The notes: generated by a model from the sequence alone, not told the origin. Counted from the stretch's first letter, positions 7,946-16,883 are shown. The stretch: 64,000 bases of DNA from Kitasatospora sp. GP82 (GCF_029892105.1 NZ_JARZAJ010000022.1:62001-126000); one strand, 5' to 3'. A program made the numbers and translations.

Positions 7946-8651
7946 CACCGACGTCCTGCCGGCCAGAGCCCCGCGCGGCATCGCCCCGCTGCGCAGTACG
8001 GCCGAGAACGGTCTGAAGATCGTCGTGGTGGGCGGCTTCGGCGTGGGCAAGACCACCCTGGTCGGGGCGGTGAGCGAGATCCGTCCGCTCACCACCGAGG
8101 AGACGATGACCAAGGCGGGCGAGGGCATCGACGACCTGTCCGGGATCCAGGGCAAGCGCTCGACCACGGTGGCCTTCGACTTCGGCCGGATCACGCTCAA
8201 CGACCGGAATGTGCTCTACCTGTTCGGCGCCCCGGGCCAGGAGCGCTTCTGGTTCCTCTGGGACCGCCTGTTCAGCGGTGCGCTGGGTGCGGTGGTGCTG
8301 GTGGACACCCGGCGCCTGGAGGAGTCCTGGTACGCGATCGACCGGCTTGAGCACCACGGCACGCCCTTCATCGTGGCCCGCAACAACTTCGCCGACCCCG
8401 AGCACACGCTGCAGGAGGTGCGGGCGGCGCTGGACCTCCCGGACGAGGTGCCGCTGGTGGACTGCGACGCCCGGGACCGGGAGTCCAGCAAGCAGGTGCT
8501 GATCGAGCTCGTCCGCTATCTGCACCGTCTGGCCGAGGCCGAAGGCCCGCTGCCGTTGGGCGTCGATTCCGGCGCCGAGACTGCTGCCGTATCCGCCGCC
8601 GTACCCGCCGTTGCAACCGCCGAGTTCCGCGTAGAGGAGAGCACCCCGTGA
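7926..8651 (+). CDS. Conservon GTP-binding protein CvnD
   Basis: 241 residues with a small-GTPase-like fold: P-loop GGFGVGKTTL, a switch region with ETMTKAGEGIDDLSG, DFGRI and the LFGAPGQERFWFLWD G3-type motif (D-x-x-G becomes G-A-P-G-Q). The expected NKxD specificity motif is replaced by ARNNF. In conservons CvnD is the G-protein output component, working with CvnB. It overlaps cvnC by 20 bases and the following P450 by 4. Confidence 0.9.
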   Translation: MDSNSSDTDVLPARAPRGIAPLRSTAENGLKIVVVGGFGVGKTTLVGAVSEIRPLTTEETMTKAGEGIDDLSGIQGKRSTTVAFDFGRITLNDRNVLYLFGAPGQERFWFLWDRLFSGALGAVVLVDTRRLEESWYAIDRLEHHGTPFIVARNNFADPEHTLQEVRAALDLPDEVPLVDCDARDRESSKQVLIELVRYLHRLAEAEGPLPLGVDSGAETAAVSAAVPAVATAEFRVEESTP

Positions 8652-9895
8652 CCGAGCCCGCGATCACCCCGCCGTCGGGCTGCCCGGCGCACACGAACGC
8701 GGCACTGCTGTACGGGCCCCGTTTCCAGACCGATCCGGGACAGCTCTACCAGGAGCTGCGTGAGGCCCATGGTCCGGTCGCCCCGGTCGAGTTGGCGGGC
8801 GGAGTGCCGGCCTGGCTGGTGATCGGCTACCGCGAGCTCCAGCTGGTGACCAGCCAGCCCAAGGTCTTCGGCCGCGACTCGACCCGCTGGAACATGTGGC
8901 CGCAGATCCCCGAGGACTGGCCGCTGAAGCCGATGATGGCCCCGGCGCCCTCGCTCCTCTACACCGAGGGCGATGAGCACCAGCGCCGCAAGTCCGCGGT
9001 GACGGACGCCCTCGCCGGGGTGGACCCGTACGAGCTGAAGAAGCACTGCGAGGAGATCGCCGACGGGCTGATCGACGAGTTCGCCGGCCGTGGCGAGGCG
9101 GATCTGGTCGCGGAGTACGCACACCGGCTGCCGCTGCTGGTGCTCTGCCGCCTGTTCGGGCTGGGCGAGGACGAGGCGCCGGTGCTGATCAGCGGCCTGC
9201 TCGCGATGCTGGACGGCGGCGCCGACGCGCTCGCCGGGGCGCAGCGGCTGCTGGACAGCATGCTGCGGCTGGTCCGGGCCAAGCGCGAGCGTCCCGGCGC
9301 GGATGTCACCTCGCGACTGCTGGCCCACGAGGCCGGACTGAGCGACGAGGAGGTCATGCGCGACATGCGGGTGATCCTGATCGCCGGTCACCAGCCCAGC
9401 GCCTACTGGATCGCCAACGCGCTGCGGCTGATGCTGACCGACGAGCGTTTCGCCGCCTCGCTCTCCGGCGGTCGGCGCAGTGTCAGCCAGGCGCTCTCCG
9501 AGGCGCTCTGGGAGGACACCCCGACGCAGATCTTCGCGGGTCGCTGGGCGACCAGGGACACCCAGCTCGGCGGCCAGCGGATCGCGGCCGGGGACATGGT
9601 GCTGCTCGGTATCGCCGGGGCCAACGCGGACCCGTCCGTCCGCCAGGAGAGCGGCGTCCCGGCGGAGGGCAACCGGGCGTACATGAGCTTCTCGTACGGC
9701 CCGCACAGCTGCCCGTTCCCGGCGCAGGAGGCGGCCGAGGTGATCGCCTCCACGGCGATCGAGGTACTGCTCGACCGGCTGCCGGACCTCCGGCTGGCGG
9801 CGGCCGAGAGCGCACTGGTCTGGCGTCCGTCCGCCTGGGTCCGGGCACTTGTGGCACTGCCGGTCGCCTTCACCCCGGGCCACGCGCTCGGTTGA
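8648..9895 (+). CDS. Cytochrome P450, CYP157-like, lacking the ExxR motif
   Basis: 415 residues. The heme-ligand region reads SFSYGPHSCPFPAQ with Cys at about 355, so the axial ligand is retained. The K-helix segment is SEALWEDTPTQ (about 284-294): the Arg of the otherwise near-universal ExxR is absent. The I-helix reads IAGHQPSAYW instead of AG-x-(D/E)-T, so the usual acid-alcohol pair for oxygen activation is also missing. CYP157 enzymes of Streptomyces conservons are the known P450s without ExxR. The GTG start overlaps the cvnD stop. Substrate unknown; whether it is an active monooxygenase is open. Confidence 0.9.
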   Translation: MTEPAITPPSGCPAHTNAALLYGPRFQTDPGQLYQELREAHGPVAPVELAGGVPAWLVIGYRELQLVTSQPKVFGRDSTRWNMWPQIPEDWPLKPMMAPAPSLLYTEGDEHQRRKSAVTDALAGVDPYELKKHCEEIADGLIDEFAGRGEADLVAEYAHRLPLLVLCRLFGLGEDEAPVLISGLLAMLDGGADALAGAQRLLDSMLRLVRAKRERPGADVTSRLLAHEAGLSDEEVMRDMRVILIAGHQPSAYWIANALRLMLTDERFAASLSGGRRSVSQALSEALWEDTPTQIFAGRWATRDTQLGGQRIAAGDMVLLGIAGANADPSVRQESGVPAEGNRAYMSFSYGPHSCPFPAQEAAEVIASTAIEVLLDRLPDLRLAAAESALVWRPSAWVRALVALPVAFTPGHALG

Positions 9896-9922
9896 GGCTT
9901 GTGGCCGTGCGGCTGAGCAGAG

Positions 9923-9938
9923 CCCCGTGCCCCTGAGG
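9923..9938 (+). repeat. Dispersed 16-mer CCCCGTGCCCCTGAGG
   Basis: The same 16 bases occur at 45703-45718, where the reverse complement is also nearby as part of a long inverted repeat. Here it is a solo copy in the 96-base gap between the two P450 genes. It looks like a fragment of a Streptomyces intergenic repeat family. Confidence 0.6.
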
Positions 9939-9991
9939 GAGACCGCCCGACCCGCCTGCTGCCGAGGAATGCCTACCTGAGGAGAGACCGG

Positions 9992-11206
9992 ATGACCGCC
10001 CCGATAGTGATGGACCCGCTGGCCCGCGACAACGCCGCCGAGGGCGCCCTGCTGCGTGCGGCAGGCCCGGTGGTGCCCGTGGAGCTGATGGGCGGAGTGC
10101 GGGGGTGGGCGGTCGCCCGGCATACTGCCGCGCGCGAGCTGCTGACGGATCATCGGCTGGTGAAGAGCGCCGAGCACTGGGCGGCCTTCCAGCGCGGGGA
10201 GGTCCCGAAGACCTGGCCGCTGATCGGCCTGGCGGTGCCTGGCCGGAGCATGGTGACCACGGACGGCCCGGAGCACCGACGGCTGCGCGCGCTGGTGGCG
10301 CAGGCGTTCACGCCCCGTCGGGTGGAGCTGATGCGCCCGGCCGTGGAGAAGATCACCGCCGAACTGCTCGACCGGCTGGCCGAGTCCGGCCCGGTGGTCG
10401 ACCTGAAGACCGCCTTTGCCTTCCCGCTGCCGATGACCGTGATCGGTTCGCTGCTCGGGGTGCCGGAGGCGGATCACGCCTATGTGCGTGAGCTGTACGA
10501 GCGGTTCTTCAGCAGCGTCAAGGACCCGGCGCAGGTGCAGCAGACGATCACAGCCCTCAACGCCTTTGTCGCCGGCCTGGTCGCCAAGCGCCGCGCGGAG
10601 CCGGGGGACGACCTGGCGAGTGCGCTGCTGGCCGCCGACACGCTCGACGGAGCCGACGGCGGGGCGCTCACCGACGAGGAGGCGGCTGCCACCCTGCGGG
10701 TGATCATCGCGGCGGGCCACGAGACCACCGTCAATCTGATCGTCAACGCGGTGCGCGCGCTGCTGACCCACCCCGACCAGCTGGCCCTGGTCCGCTCGGG
10801 CGAGGTGGAGTGGGCGGCGGTGGTCGAGGAGTCGCTCCGCTGGACGCCGCCGACCAGCAACTTCCTCTTCCGTTTCGCCAGCGAGGACATCGCCTACGAG
10901 GATGCGGTGATCCCCGAGGGCGATGCGGTACTGATCTCGTACAACGCGATCGGGCGGGATCCGGCGCAGCACGGCATCACCGCCGAGATCTTCGACCTCA
11001 CCCGGGATCCGGCGCGCCACCTCTCCTTCGGGCACGGTCCGCATGTCTGCCCGGGGGCACCGTTGGCCAGGCTGGAGGCGGCGACGGCCCTCCGGGCGCT
11101 GTTCGAGCGCTTCCCCGGGATCCGACTGGCGGTCGAGGACGGCGAGTTGCAGCCGAACCCGTCGATGGTGGTGAACAGTCTGCGCGAGCTTCCGGTCAGG
11201 CTCTGA
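9992..11206 (+). CDS. Cytochrome P450, CYP154-like
   Basis: 404 residues with all canonical P450 motifs: I-helix IIAAGHETTVNL, K-helix EESLRW (ExxR), and heme loop LSFGHGPHVCPGAPLARLE with the ligand Cys at about 353. CYP154 enzymes accompany CYP157 in Streptomyces conservons. The ATG at 9992 has GAGGAGAGA 7-15 bases upstream. Unlike the five genes before it, it is separated by 96 bases rather than overlapping. The substrate cannot be read from sequence. Confidence 0.92.
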   Translation: MTAPIVMDPLARDNAAEGALLRAAGPVVPVELMGGVRGWAVARHTAARELLTDHRLVKSAEHWAAFQRGEVPKTWPLIGLAVPGRSMVTTDGPEHRRLRALVAQAFTPRRVELMRPAVEKITAELLDRLAESGPVVDLKTAFAFPLPMTVIGSLLGVPEADHAYVRELYERFFSSVKDPAQVQQTITALNAFVAGLVAKRRAEPGDDLASALLAADTLDGADGGALTDEEAAATLRVIIAAGHETTVNLIVNAVRALLTHPDQLALVRSGEVEWAAVVEESLRWTPPTSNFLFRFASEDIAYEDAVIPEGDAVLISYNAIGRDPAQHGITAEIFDLTRDPARHLSFGHGPHVCPGAPLARLEAATALRALFERFPGIRLAVEDGELQPNPSMVVNSLRELPVRL

Positions 11207-11216
11207 CCGGAAGCTC
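11186..11216 (+). terminator. Terminator hairpin spanning the CYP154 stop codon
   Basis: GAGCTTCCGGTCA (11186-11198) pairs perfectly with TGACCGGAAGCTC (11204-11216); the stop codon lies in the 3' arm. It closes the conservon operon. Confidence 0.75.
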
Positions 11217-11440
11217 CCGCAGAGCGGGTGCGCGGGGGCCGGCCGGCGGCCGATCCCCAGCACGGCGCGGTCACAAACGTGGCACTGGCGGATGAAGGTC
11301 GAACGCACACCTTGGCGCCGGGTGACCAGTGGGTTAACGTCTTCAAGCCAGCTCCGGCTGGCTCCCTGTCGATCTCCGGTTCAGCGCAGCGTCGTTCTCT
11401 CTCACTGCTGGCATGTCGTGCCCTGGCAAGGAGGACCGCA

Positions 11441-11479
11441 ATGACCCTCACCCTGATCGCCACCGTAGGCCGCCGATGA
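11441..11479 (+). CDS. 12-codon ORF overlapping the sugar-binding protein start
   Basis: ATG at 11441 follows a strong AAGGAGGAC ribosome site and encodes MTLTLIATVGRR. Its stop codon overlaps the ATG of the binding-protein gene (ATGA at 11476-11479). The binding-protein ATG has no good ribosome site of its own, so its translation is probably coupled to this ORF. Upstream, AGCCAGC/GCTGGCT (11346-11363) forms a small hairpin in the leader. A structural role for the peptide is not evident. Confidence 0.5.
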   Translation: MTLTLIATVGRR

Positions 11480-12852
11480 CCCGGAAGCCTCGGCCTGCCC
11501 CGTTCCGCCGTCGTCTGCTTGCCGTCCCGGCCGTCCTCGCGCTGGTGCTCGCTGCCGCCTGCTCCAACAGCTCATCGGGTTCGAAAGGTGGCGGCCAGGC
11601 CGCCGGGCCCCTGACCGGTGACTGTTCCAAGTATCAGGCGTACGCCGGGCATTCGGGCACCAAGGTCACCATGTACGCCTCGATCCTCAGCCCGGAGTCG
11701 GACTCACTGGAGAAGTCCTGGGCCGAGTTCAGTACTTGTACGGGCATCAAGATCTCGTACGAGGGCTCCAATGACTTCGAGTCCCAGCTCCAGGTACGGG
11801 TGACCGGCGGAAACGCCCCGGACTTCGCGATCATCCCGCAGCCGGGGCTGCTCGCCCAGATGGTGAAGAGCGGAAAGGCCGTGAAGCCACCCGCCCAGAC
11901 CGTGGCCAACGAGGACAAGTGGAACCCGGTCTGGAAGACGTACGGCTCGGTCAACGGCACCTTCTATGCGGCGCCGATGAGCGCCAATATGAAGTCGCTG
12001 GTCTGGTACTCGCCCAAGGCCTTCCAGCAGGCGGGCTATCAGGTGCCGCAGACCTGGGCCGATCTGATGGCGCTCAGCGACAGGATCGCCAAGGCCGGCA
12101 GCGGCAAGCCCTGGTGCGGCGGCATCGGTTCGGGCACCGCCACCGGCTGGCCGGCCACCGACTGGCTGGAGGAGGCCGTCCTCGGGTCCTACGGCGGTGA
12201 CGTCTACGACCAGTGGGTCGGCCATCAGGTTAAGTTCAGCGACCCGAAGATCATCGCGGCCATGCAGACGGTGGCCGGCTGGATGCAGAATCCGGCCTGG
12301 GTGAACGGCGGCATCGGCGATGTGAAGTCGATCGCCACCACCACCTTCCAGGACGCCGGGACGCCGATCCTGACCGGCAAGTGCTGGATGCTGCAGCAGG
12401 CATCCTTCTACCAGGCGCAGTGGCCCAAGGACACGAAGATCGGGCCGGACGGCGATGTCTTCGCCTTCCACCTCCCGGCTGTGAACCCGGCGGTGACCAA
12501 CCCGGTAGAGGGCGGCGGGGAGTTCCTCACGGCGTTCTCCGGCCGGCCCGAGGTGCAGGCGGTGCAGAACTACCTCTCCAGCTCGGACTGGGCGAGCAGC
12601 CGGGTGAAGGTCTCCACCGGCTGGGTCTCCGCCAACCAGGGCGTGGACAAGAGCCTCTACACCGACCCGATCGACAAGCTCTCCGCCGAGGCGCTCACCG
12701 ATCCGGCCGCGACCTTCCGCTTCGATGCCTCGGACCTGATGCCCGCTGCCGTGGGCGCCGCGCAGGAGTGGAAGTCGCTCACCGCGTGGTTCGCCCAAGG
12801 CCAAGCCATCCCGAAGGTGGCGGCTGATATCGACGCGGCCTGGCCGCAGTAG
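11476..12852 (+). CDS. Sugar ABC transporter substrate-binding lipoprotein
   Basis: 458 residues. Signal sequence with a basic start (MTRKPRPAPFRRR), hydrophobic stretch and lipobox LAAAC at about 27-31. The mature part is a family-1 extracellular solute-binding protein: KVTMYASILSPESDSLEKSW, GNAPDFAIIPQPG and VEGGGEFLTAFSGRPEVQAV. Together with the two permeases it forms a carbohydrate importer most like the alpha-glucoside (AglEFG) type. No ATPase gene is nearby; Streptomyces CUT1 importers generally share the ATPase MsiK. Sugar specificity is inferred only from permease resemblance. Confidence 0.88.
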   Translation: MTRKPRPAPFRRRLLAVPAVLALVLAAACSNSSSGSKGGGQAAGPLTGDCSKYQAYAGHSGTKVTMYASILSPESDSLEKSWAEFSTCTGIKISYEGSNDFESQLQVRVTGGNAPDFAIIPQPGLLAQMVKSGKAVKPPAQTVANEDKWNPVWKTYGSVNGTFYAAPMSANMKSLVWYSPKAFQQAGYQVPQTWADLMALSDRIAKAGSGKPWCGGIGSGTATGWPATDWLEEAVLGSYGGDVYDQWVGHQVKFSDPKIIAAMQTVAGWMQNPAWVNGGIGDVKSIATTTFQDAGTPILTGKCWMLQQASFYQAQWPKDTKIGPDGDVFAFHLPAVNPAVTNPVEGGGEFLTAFSGRPEVQAVQNYLSSSDWASSRVKVSTGWVSANQGVDKSLYTDPIDKLSAEALTDPAATFRFDASDLMPAAVGAAQEWKSLTAWFAQGQAIPKVAADIDAAWPQ

Positions 12853-12955
12853 ACAGTCGCCCGGAGCGGCACGGGACCACCCGCCCGTGCCGCCCGTCTC
12901 TTCGCCCCGCTTCTTCCGCCTGCCCTTTCCACCCGTCCCCTCGGTCTGTCCTCTC

Positions 12956-13041
12956 CGCCTGTCCTTTCCGCCTGTCCTTTCCGCCTGTCCTTTCCGCCTG
13001 TCCTTTCTGCATCCGGGCTCCGGGCTCCGGGCTCCGGGCTC
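12956..13041 (+). repeat. Two adjoining tandem repeats (13 bp x4 and 7 bp x4)
   Basis: CGCCTGTCCTTTC is repeated four times exactly at 12956-13007, with a degenerate copy before. CGGGCTC is repeated four times exactly at 13014-13041. Both lie in the 208-base gap between the binding protein and first permease, ending 20 bases before the permease ATG, so copy number could change leader structure. Confidence 0.9.
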
Positions 13042-13060
13042 CGGGGGAAGGAATACCCGT

Positions 13061-14062
13061 ATGCGCACGGCCCAGTTGGCCGACTCGGCGTGGATCGACA
13101 CCGCCATCAAACTCGGCAACAGCCTCGGAGCCATCGCCGCATTCCTGGCCATCCTGCTGGTGGTCTTCCTGGCCGCGGGGCTGGCCGCCGGCCGGTTCCA
13201 ACGCCCGCTGGCCGTCCTGGTCTTCCTCGGCCCGGCGATCGTCCTGCTGATCGTCGGCCTGGTGGCCCCGCTGATCCGCACGGTATACCTCAGCTTCTAC
13301 AACGCCGACAGCACCCGCTTCATCGGCGGGAAGAACTACGGCTGGGCGCTGACCACCGACTCCATCCACCAGGTGCTGCTCAACACGGCGCTCTGGCTGG
13401 TGATCGCACCGCTGGCGGCCACCGCGCTGGGTCTGGTACTGGCGTTGCTCGTCGAGCGGATGAAGCATCAGGCGGTCTACAAGTCACTGATCTTCATGCC
13501 GATGGCGGTCTCACTGGTCGGCGCGGGCATCATCTGGAAGTTCGTCTACGAGGCCCGGGACTCCTCCCAGCAGCAGGTCGGCCTGCTCAGCCAACTGGCC
13601 GTCAGCCTGGGCTGGCAGCACCCGCCGAACTGGATCCTCTCCCACCCGCTGAACAACTTCCTGCTGATGGCCGTCATGGTCTGGGTCCAGACCGGCTTCG
13701 CCATGGTGGTGCTCTCGGCCGCGATCAAGGCGATACCGGACGAAGTCACCGAGGCGGCCCGGCTGGACGGAGCGCGCGGGCTGAAGCTGTTCTGGTTCGT
13801 CACCGTGCCGATGATCCGCACCACGCTGGTGGTGGTGCTCACCACCGTCATGATCACCACACTGAAGGCATTCGACATCATCCGCACCATGACCGGTGGC
13901 AACTTCGGCACCCAGGTGCTGGCCAACGAGATGTACTCGCAGTCCTTCGAGCAGTACAACATCGGCCGGGGCAGCACGCTTGCGGTGATCCTGTTCCTCG
14001 CCGTCCTCCCGCTGGTGGCCTACAACATCGTCCAGCTGCGCAAGGAGCGTGGGACCCGATGA
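13061..14062 (+). CDS. Sugar ABC transporter permease (AglF/MalF-like)
   Basis: 333 residues with about seven membrane spans and the permease-ATPase coupling EAA loop EVTEAARLDGARGLKLFWFVT. MTGGNFGTQVLANEMY and the AVILFLAVLPLVAYNIVQLRKERGTR-like tail are typical of the alpha-glucoside permease AglF. The ATG at 13061 is preceded by GGGGAAGGAA. The open frame continues upstream through the tandem repeats but encodes only Pro/Arg-rich sequence, so it was not used. Confidence 0.9.
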   Translation: MRTAQLADSAWIDTAIKLGNSLGAIAAFLAILLVVFLAAGLAAGRFQRPLAVLVFLGPAIVLLIVGLVAPLIRTVYLSFYNADSTRFIGGKNYGWALTTDSIHQVLLNTALWLVIAPLAATALGLVLALLVERMKHQAVYKSLIFMPMAVSLVGAGIIWKFVYEARDSSQQQVGLLSQLAVSLGWQHPPNWILSHPLNNFLLMAVMVWVQTGFAMVVLSAAIKAIPDEVTEAARLDGARGLKLFWFVTVPMIRTTLVVVLTTVMITTLKAFDIIRTMTGGNFGTQVLANEMYSQSFEQYNIGRGSTLAVILFLAVLPLVAYNIVQLRKERGTR

Positions 14063-15024
14063 GCGATACGGCCGTGTCATCCGCCGGGCCCACCCGGCCC
14101 GCGCAACCCGCCGCGCGGCCCGGTGCGGAGGCCGTGCGCAGGTCCTTCAGCAGTCCGCTGGCGTCGGTCTTCGTGATCGCCGTGACGGTGCTCTGGACGA
14201 TCCCCACCTTCGGCCTGCTGGCCACCTCGCTCCGTCCCAAGGAGGCGGTGGCGACCACGGGTTGGTGGGAGATGTTCGTCCACCCCGATCTGATCCTCTC
14301 CAACTACCACACCGTGCTCTTCGAGGGCAGCTTCGGCGTCAGCGGCGGGTTGATGCCCTACCTGGTCAACTCGCTGGCCATCAGCGTCCCGGCCACCGTC
14401 TTCCCGCTGGTGCTGGCGTCGATGGCCGCTTACGCACTGGCCTGGGTGCGCTTCAAGGGCAGCGACACCGTCTTCTTCGTGATCTTCGCGCTTCAGGTGG
14501 TGCCGCTGCAGATGGCGCTGATCCCACTGCTCCAACTCTTCTCGGGCGGTGCCCATCTGGGCGGTGCGACCATCCTTCCGGCCTTCGACCTGAGCGGCAC
14601 CTATGTGCCGGTCTGGCTGGCGCACACCATGTTCGCGCTTCCGCTGGCCACCTTTCTGCTGCACAACTTCATCTCGCAGCTGCCGCGCGACCTGATGGAG
14701 GCGGCAGTGGTCGACGGGGCGTCGCACTTCAGGATCTTCTGGTCGATCGTGCTGCCGCTCTGCACGCCCGCGTTGGCCTCGTTCGCGATCTTCCAGTTCC
14801 TCTGGGTCTGGAACGACCTGCTGGTCGCGCTCACCTTCGCCGGCGGCAATCCGGACGTCGCGCCGATGACCGCACGGCTGGCCCAGCTGTCCGGCTCCTT
14901 CGGTGGACGGTGGGAACTGCTCACGGCTGGAGCGTTCCTCTCGCTGATCGTCCCGCTGGTCGTCTTCTTCAGCCTCCAGCGCTATTTCGTGCGAGGACTG
15001 CTGGCCGGATCGGTCAAGGGCTGA
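14059..15024 (+). CDS. Sugar ABC transporter permease (AglG/MalG-like)
   Basis: 321 residues, six to seven membrane spans, EAA loop LMEAAVVDGASHFRIFWSIV and a C-terminal LQRYFVRGLLAGSVKG, which is diagnostic for MalG-type permeases. The ATG overlaps the stop of the previous permease (ATGA). With the preceding genes it makes a heterodimeric membrane channel; the ATPase is supplied from elsewhere. Confidence 0.92.
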   Translation: MSDTAVSSAGPTRPAQPAARPGAEAVRRSFSSPLASVFVIAVTVLWTIPTFGLLATSLRPKEAVATTGWWEMFVHPDLILSNYHTVLFEGSFGVSGGLMPYLVNSLAISVPATVFPLVLASMAAYALAWVRFKGSDTVFFVIFALQVVPLQMALIPLLQLFSGGAHLGGATILPAFDLSGTYVPVWLAHTMFALPLATFLLHNFISQLPRDLMEAAVVDGASHFRIFWSIVLPLCTPALASFAIFQFLWVWNDLLVALTFAGGNPDVAPMTARLAQLSGSFGGRWELLTAGAFLSLIVPLVVFFSLQRYFVRGLLAGSVKG

Positions 15025-15046
15025 GCCGTCCGCGCAGGGCCGGGAA

Positions 15047-15083
15047 CCGGGCGGCGGGCCGAGAACCAGAACCCGCCACCCGG
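15047..15083. terminator. Bidirectional terminator between converging genes
   Basis: CCGGGCGGCGGG pairs with CCCGCCACCCGG (one mismatch, 13-base loop), between the permease stop and the convergent MFS stop. Confidence 0.6.
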
Positions 15084-15090
15084 CTGCCGG

Positions 15091-16638
15091 TCAGTGCATC
15101 GCCCCTACCGCGCCCTCGGTGGGCAGGTCACCGGGCTTGGCCTTGATCACGAACACGGCCACCAGCAGGGCGACGGCCGCCAGCGCGGCACCGACCACGA
15201 AGGCCTGGGATATGCCGTGCGCCAGGATCTCGTTGTACCAGCTGGTGCCGACGGCGAACTCGTGGCCGGCGGCGAACTGGGCCTTCTGCTCGGGTGTTCC
15301 ATGGGCCATCAGATCGACGACCTGGGTCTTGGCCTCGTTTCGGGTCGCGGTGGCGAACACCGTGGTCAGGATCGACAGGCCCAGCGAACCACCGATCTGC
15401 TGCATCGAGTTGAGCAGACCCGAGGCCGCACCGGTCTCGTGGGCCGACACGCCTGCCACCGCGAGCAGCATGACCGGGACGAAGATCAGCCCCATACCGA
15501 AGCCGAAGACCACCGTCGGGCCGAGCACCCCGCCGATGTAGCTGCTGTCCGCGCTGGTCTGGGTGAGCCAGGTCAGACCGCTGGTGACCAGCACGGCGCC
15601 GCCTGCCATGAACGGCTTCGGACCGTACTTGGCCTGGAGCGCGGAGGCGAGCTGGGCGGCGATGATGATGGCCACACTGATCGGCAGGAAGGCCACACCG
15701 GCCTTCAACGGGCTGTATCCGAGCACTCGTTGGACGAAGATCGTGATGTAGAAGAAGATCCCGAACATGGCTGCCGCCAGGCAGAGCATCATCACCAGGC
15801 CGCCGGTGCGATTCCGGTTGGCGAACAGGTGCAGCGGCGTGATCGGCTGCGCCGTCCGCCGCTCGATGACCAGGAACGCCGCCAGCAGGACGGCGCCGAG
15901 CACGAAGGACCCCAGCGAGAGCGAGTCGCTCCAGCCGTCGGAGGCGGCCCGGATGAAGCCGTACACCAGGCCGACCAGGCCGAGTGTGGAGGTCAGCGCA
16001 CCGGGCAGGTCGAACCTGCCCTGCTGGCGGTCGGACTCGCTGATGTACAGCGGCGCGGCGACGGCGATCAGGACGGCGATCGGGACGTTGACGAAGAACA
16101 CCCAGCGCCAGTTGAGGTATTCGGTGAGCAGACCGCCTGCCAGCAGGCCGATGGCCGCGCCCGAACCCGCCACCGCGGAGAACACTCCGAAGGCCCGGTT
16201 CCGTTCGGGTCCTTCCGCGAAGTTGGTGGCGATCAGCGCGAACGCGGTCGGCGAGCAGATCGCGCCGCCGATGCCCTGCAGGGCGCGTGCGGCCAGCAGC
16301 ATGCCGGAGTCCTGCGCCAGGCCCCCGAGCAGCGAGGCCAGACCGAAGAGCAGCACACCGGCGATGAAGACCTTGCGACGCCCGAGGATGTCACCCGCAC
16401 GGCCACCGAGCAGCAGCAGCCCGCCGAAGGTCAGGGTGTAGGCGTTGATGACCCAGGACAGGCTGGTGTCCGAAAAGTGAAGGGCGTCCTGGATGTGGGG
16501 AAGTGCGATGTTCACGATCGTGGCGTCGAGCACGACCATGAGCTGGGTTGCCGCGATGACGGTCAGGGTGATGCCCTTGCGCTGTCCGCGACCGGCCTGC
16601 GGTGGTGCGGTCTTTCCCAACGTGCCCGAGATAGCCAT
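15091..16638 (-). CDS. DHA2-family MFS drug-efflux transporter
   Basis: 515 residues with about 14 membrane segments. Motif A-like GGRAGDILGRRKVFIAG and the start VVLDATIVNIALPHIQ (motif D1) place it with EmrB/QacA proton-drug antiporters, as does GAASGLLNSMQQIGGSLG near the end. The ATG at 16638 gives MAISGTLGK; the open frame continues upstream through the operator region but is not conserved. Divergent from the TetR gene, whose operators lie between them. Substrate unknown. Confidence 0.92.
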   Translation of the reverse strand: MAISGTLGKTAPPQAGRGQRKGITLTVIAATQLMVVLDATIVNIALPHIQDALHFSDTSLSWVINAYTLTFGGLLLLGGRAGDILGRRKVFIAGVLLFGLASLLGGLAQDSGMLLAARALQGIGGAICSPTAFALIATNFAEGPERNRAFGVFSAVAGSGAAIGLLAGGLLTEYLNWRWVFFVNVPIAVLIAVAAPLYISESDRQQGRFDLPGALTSTLGLVGLVYGFIRAASDGWSDSLSLGSFVLGAVLLAAFLVIERRTAQPITPLHLFANRNRTGGLVMMLCLAAAMFGIFFYITIFVQRVLGYSPLKAGVAFLPISVAIIIAAQLASALQAKYGPKPFMAGGAVLVTSGLTWLTQTSADSSYIGGVLGPTVVFGFGMGLIFVPVMLLAVAGVSAHETGAASGLLNSMQQIGGSLGLSILTTVFATATRNEAKTQVVDLMAHGTPEQKAQFAAGHEFAVGTSWYNEILAHGISQAFVVGAALAAVALLVAVFVIKAKPGDLPTEGAVGAMH

Positions 16639-16804
16639 GATGTGCCCCCTGCCGGCTGTTGCTGGTGAGTTCGGTTGTTGCTGCCGGCGCTGCGTGTAGT
16701 TACTCGGACTGCCCCCGCTGCCAGTGAACGTCCTGAATTGCAGCTGTGCCGAAAGCCTTGTGTGAAGCGCTGTTTGAAACCGGGTGCTCAGGTCGTGCGC
16801 TAGG

Positions 16805-16867
16805 AGTGAACGGGACCGTTCACTAAGCTTGACGCTAGCTGATGCGGGATTGTGAACGCAAGCGTTC
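16805..16867. promoter_or_regulatory. Two related palindromic operators for the TetR regulator
   Basis: AGTGAACGGGACCGTTCACT (16805-16824) is a 9-bp perfect inverted repeat with a 2-base spacer. GAACGCAAGCGTTC (16854-16867) is a 6-bp perfect repeat with the same spacer and the same GAACGnnnnCGTTC core. Centres are 46 bp apart in the shared promoter region. Binding by the adjacent TetR protein is inferred. Confidence 0.8.
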
Positions 16868-16883
16868 TTTAGGATTGGTGGCG

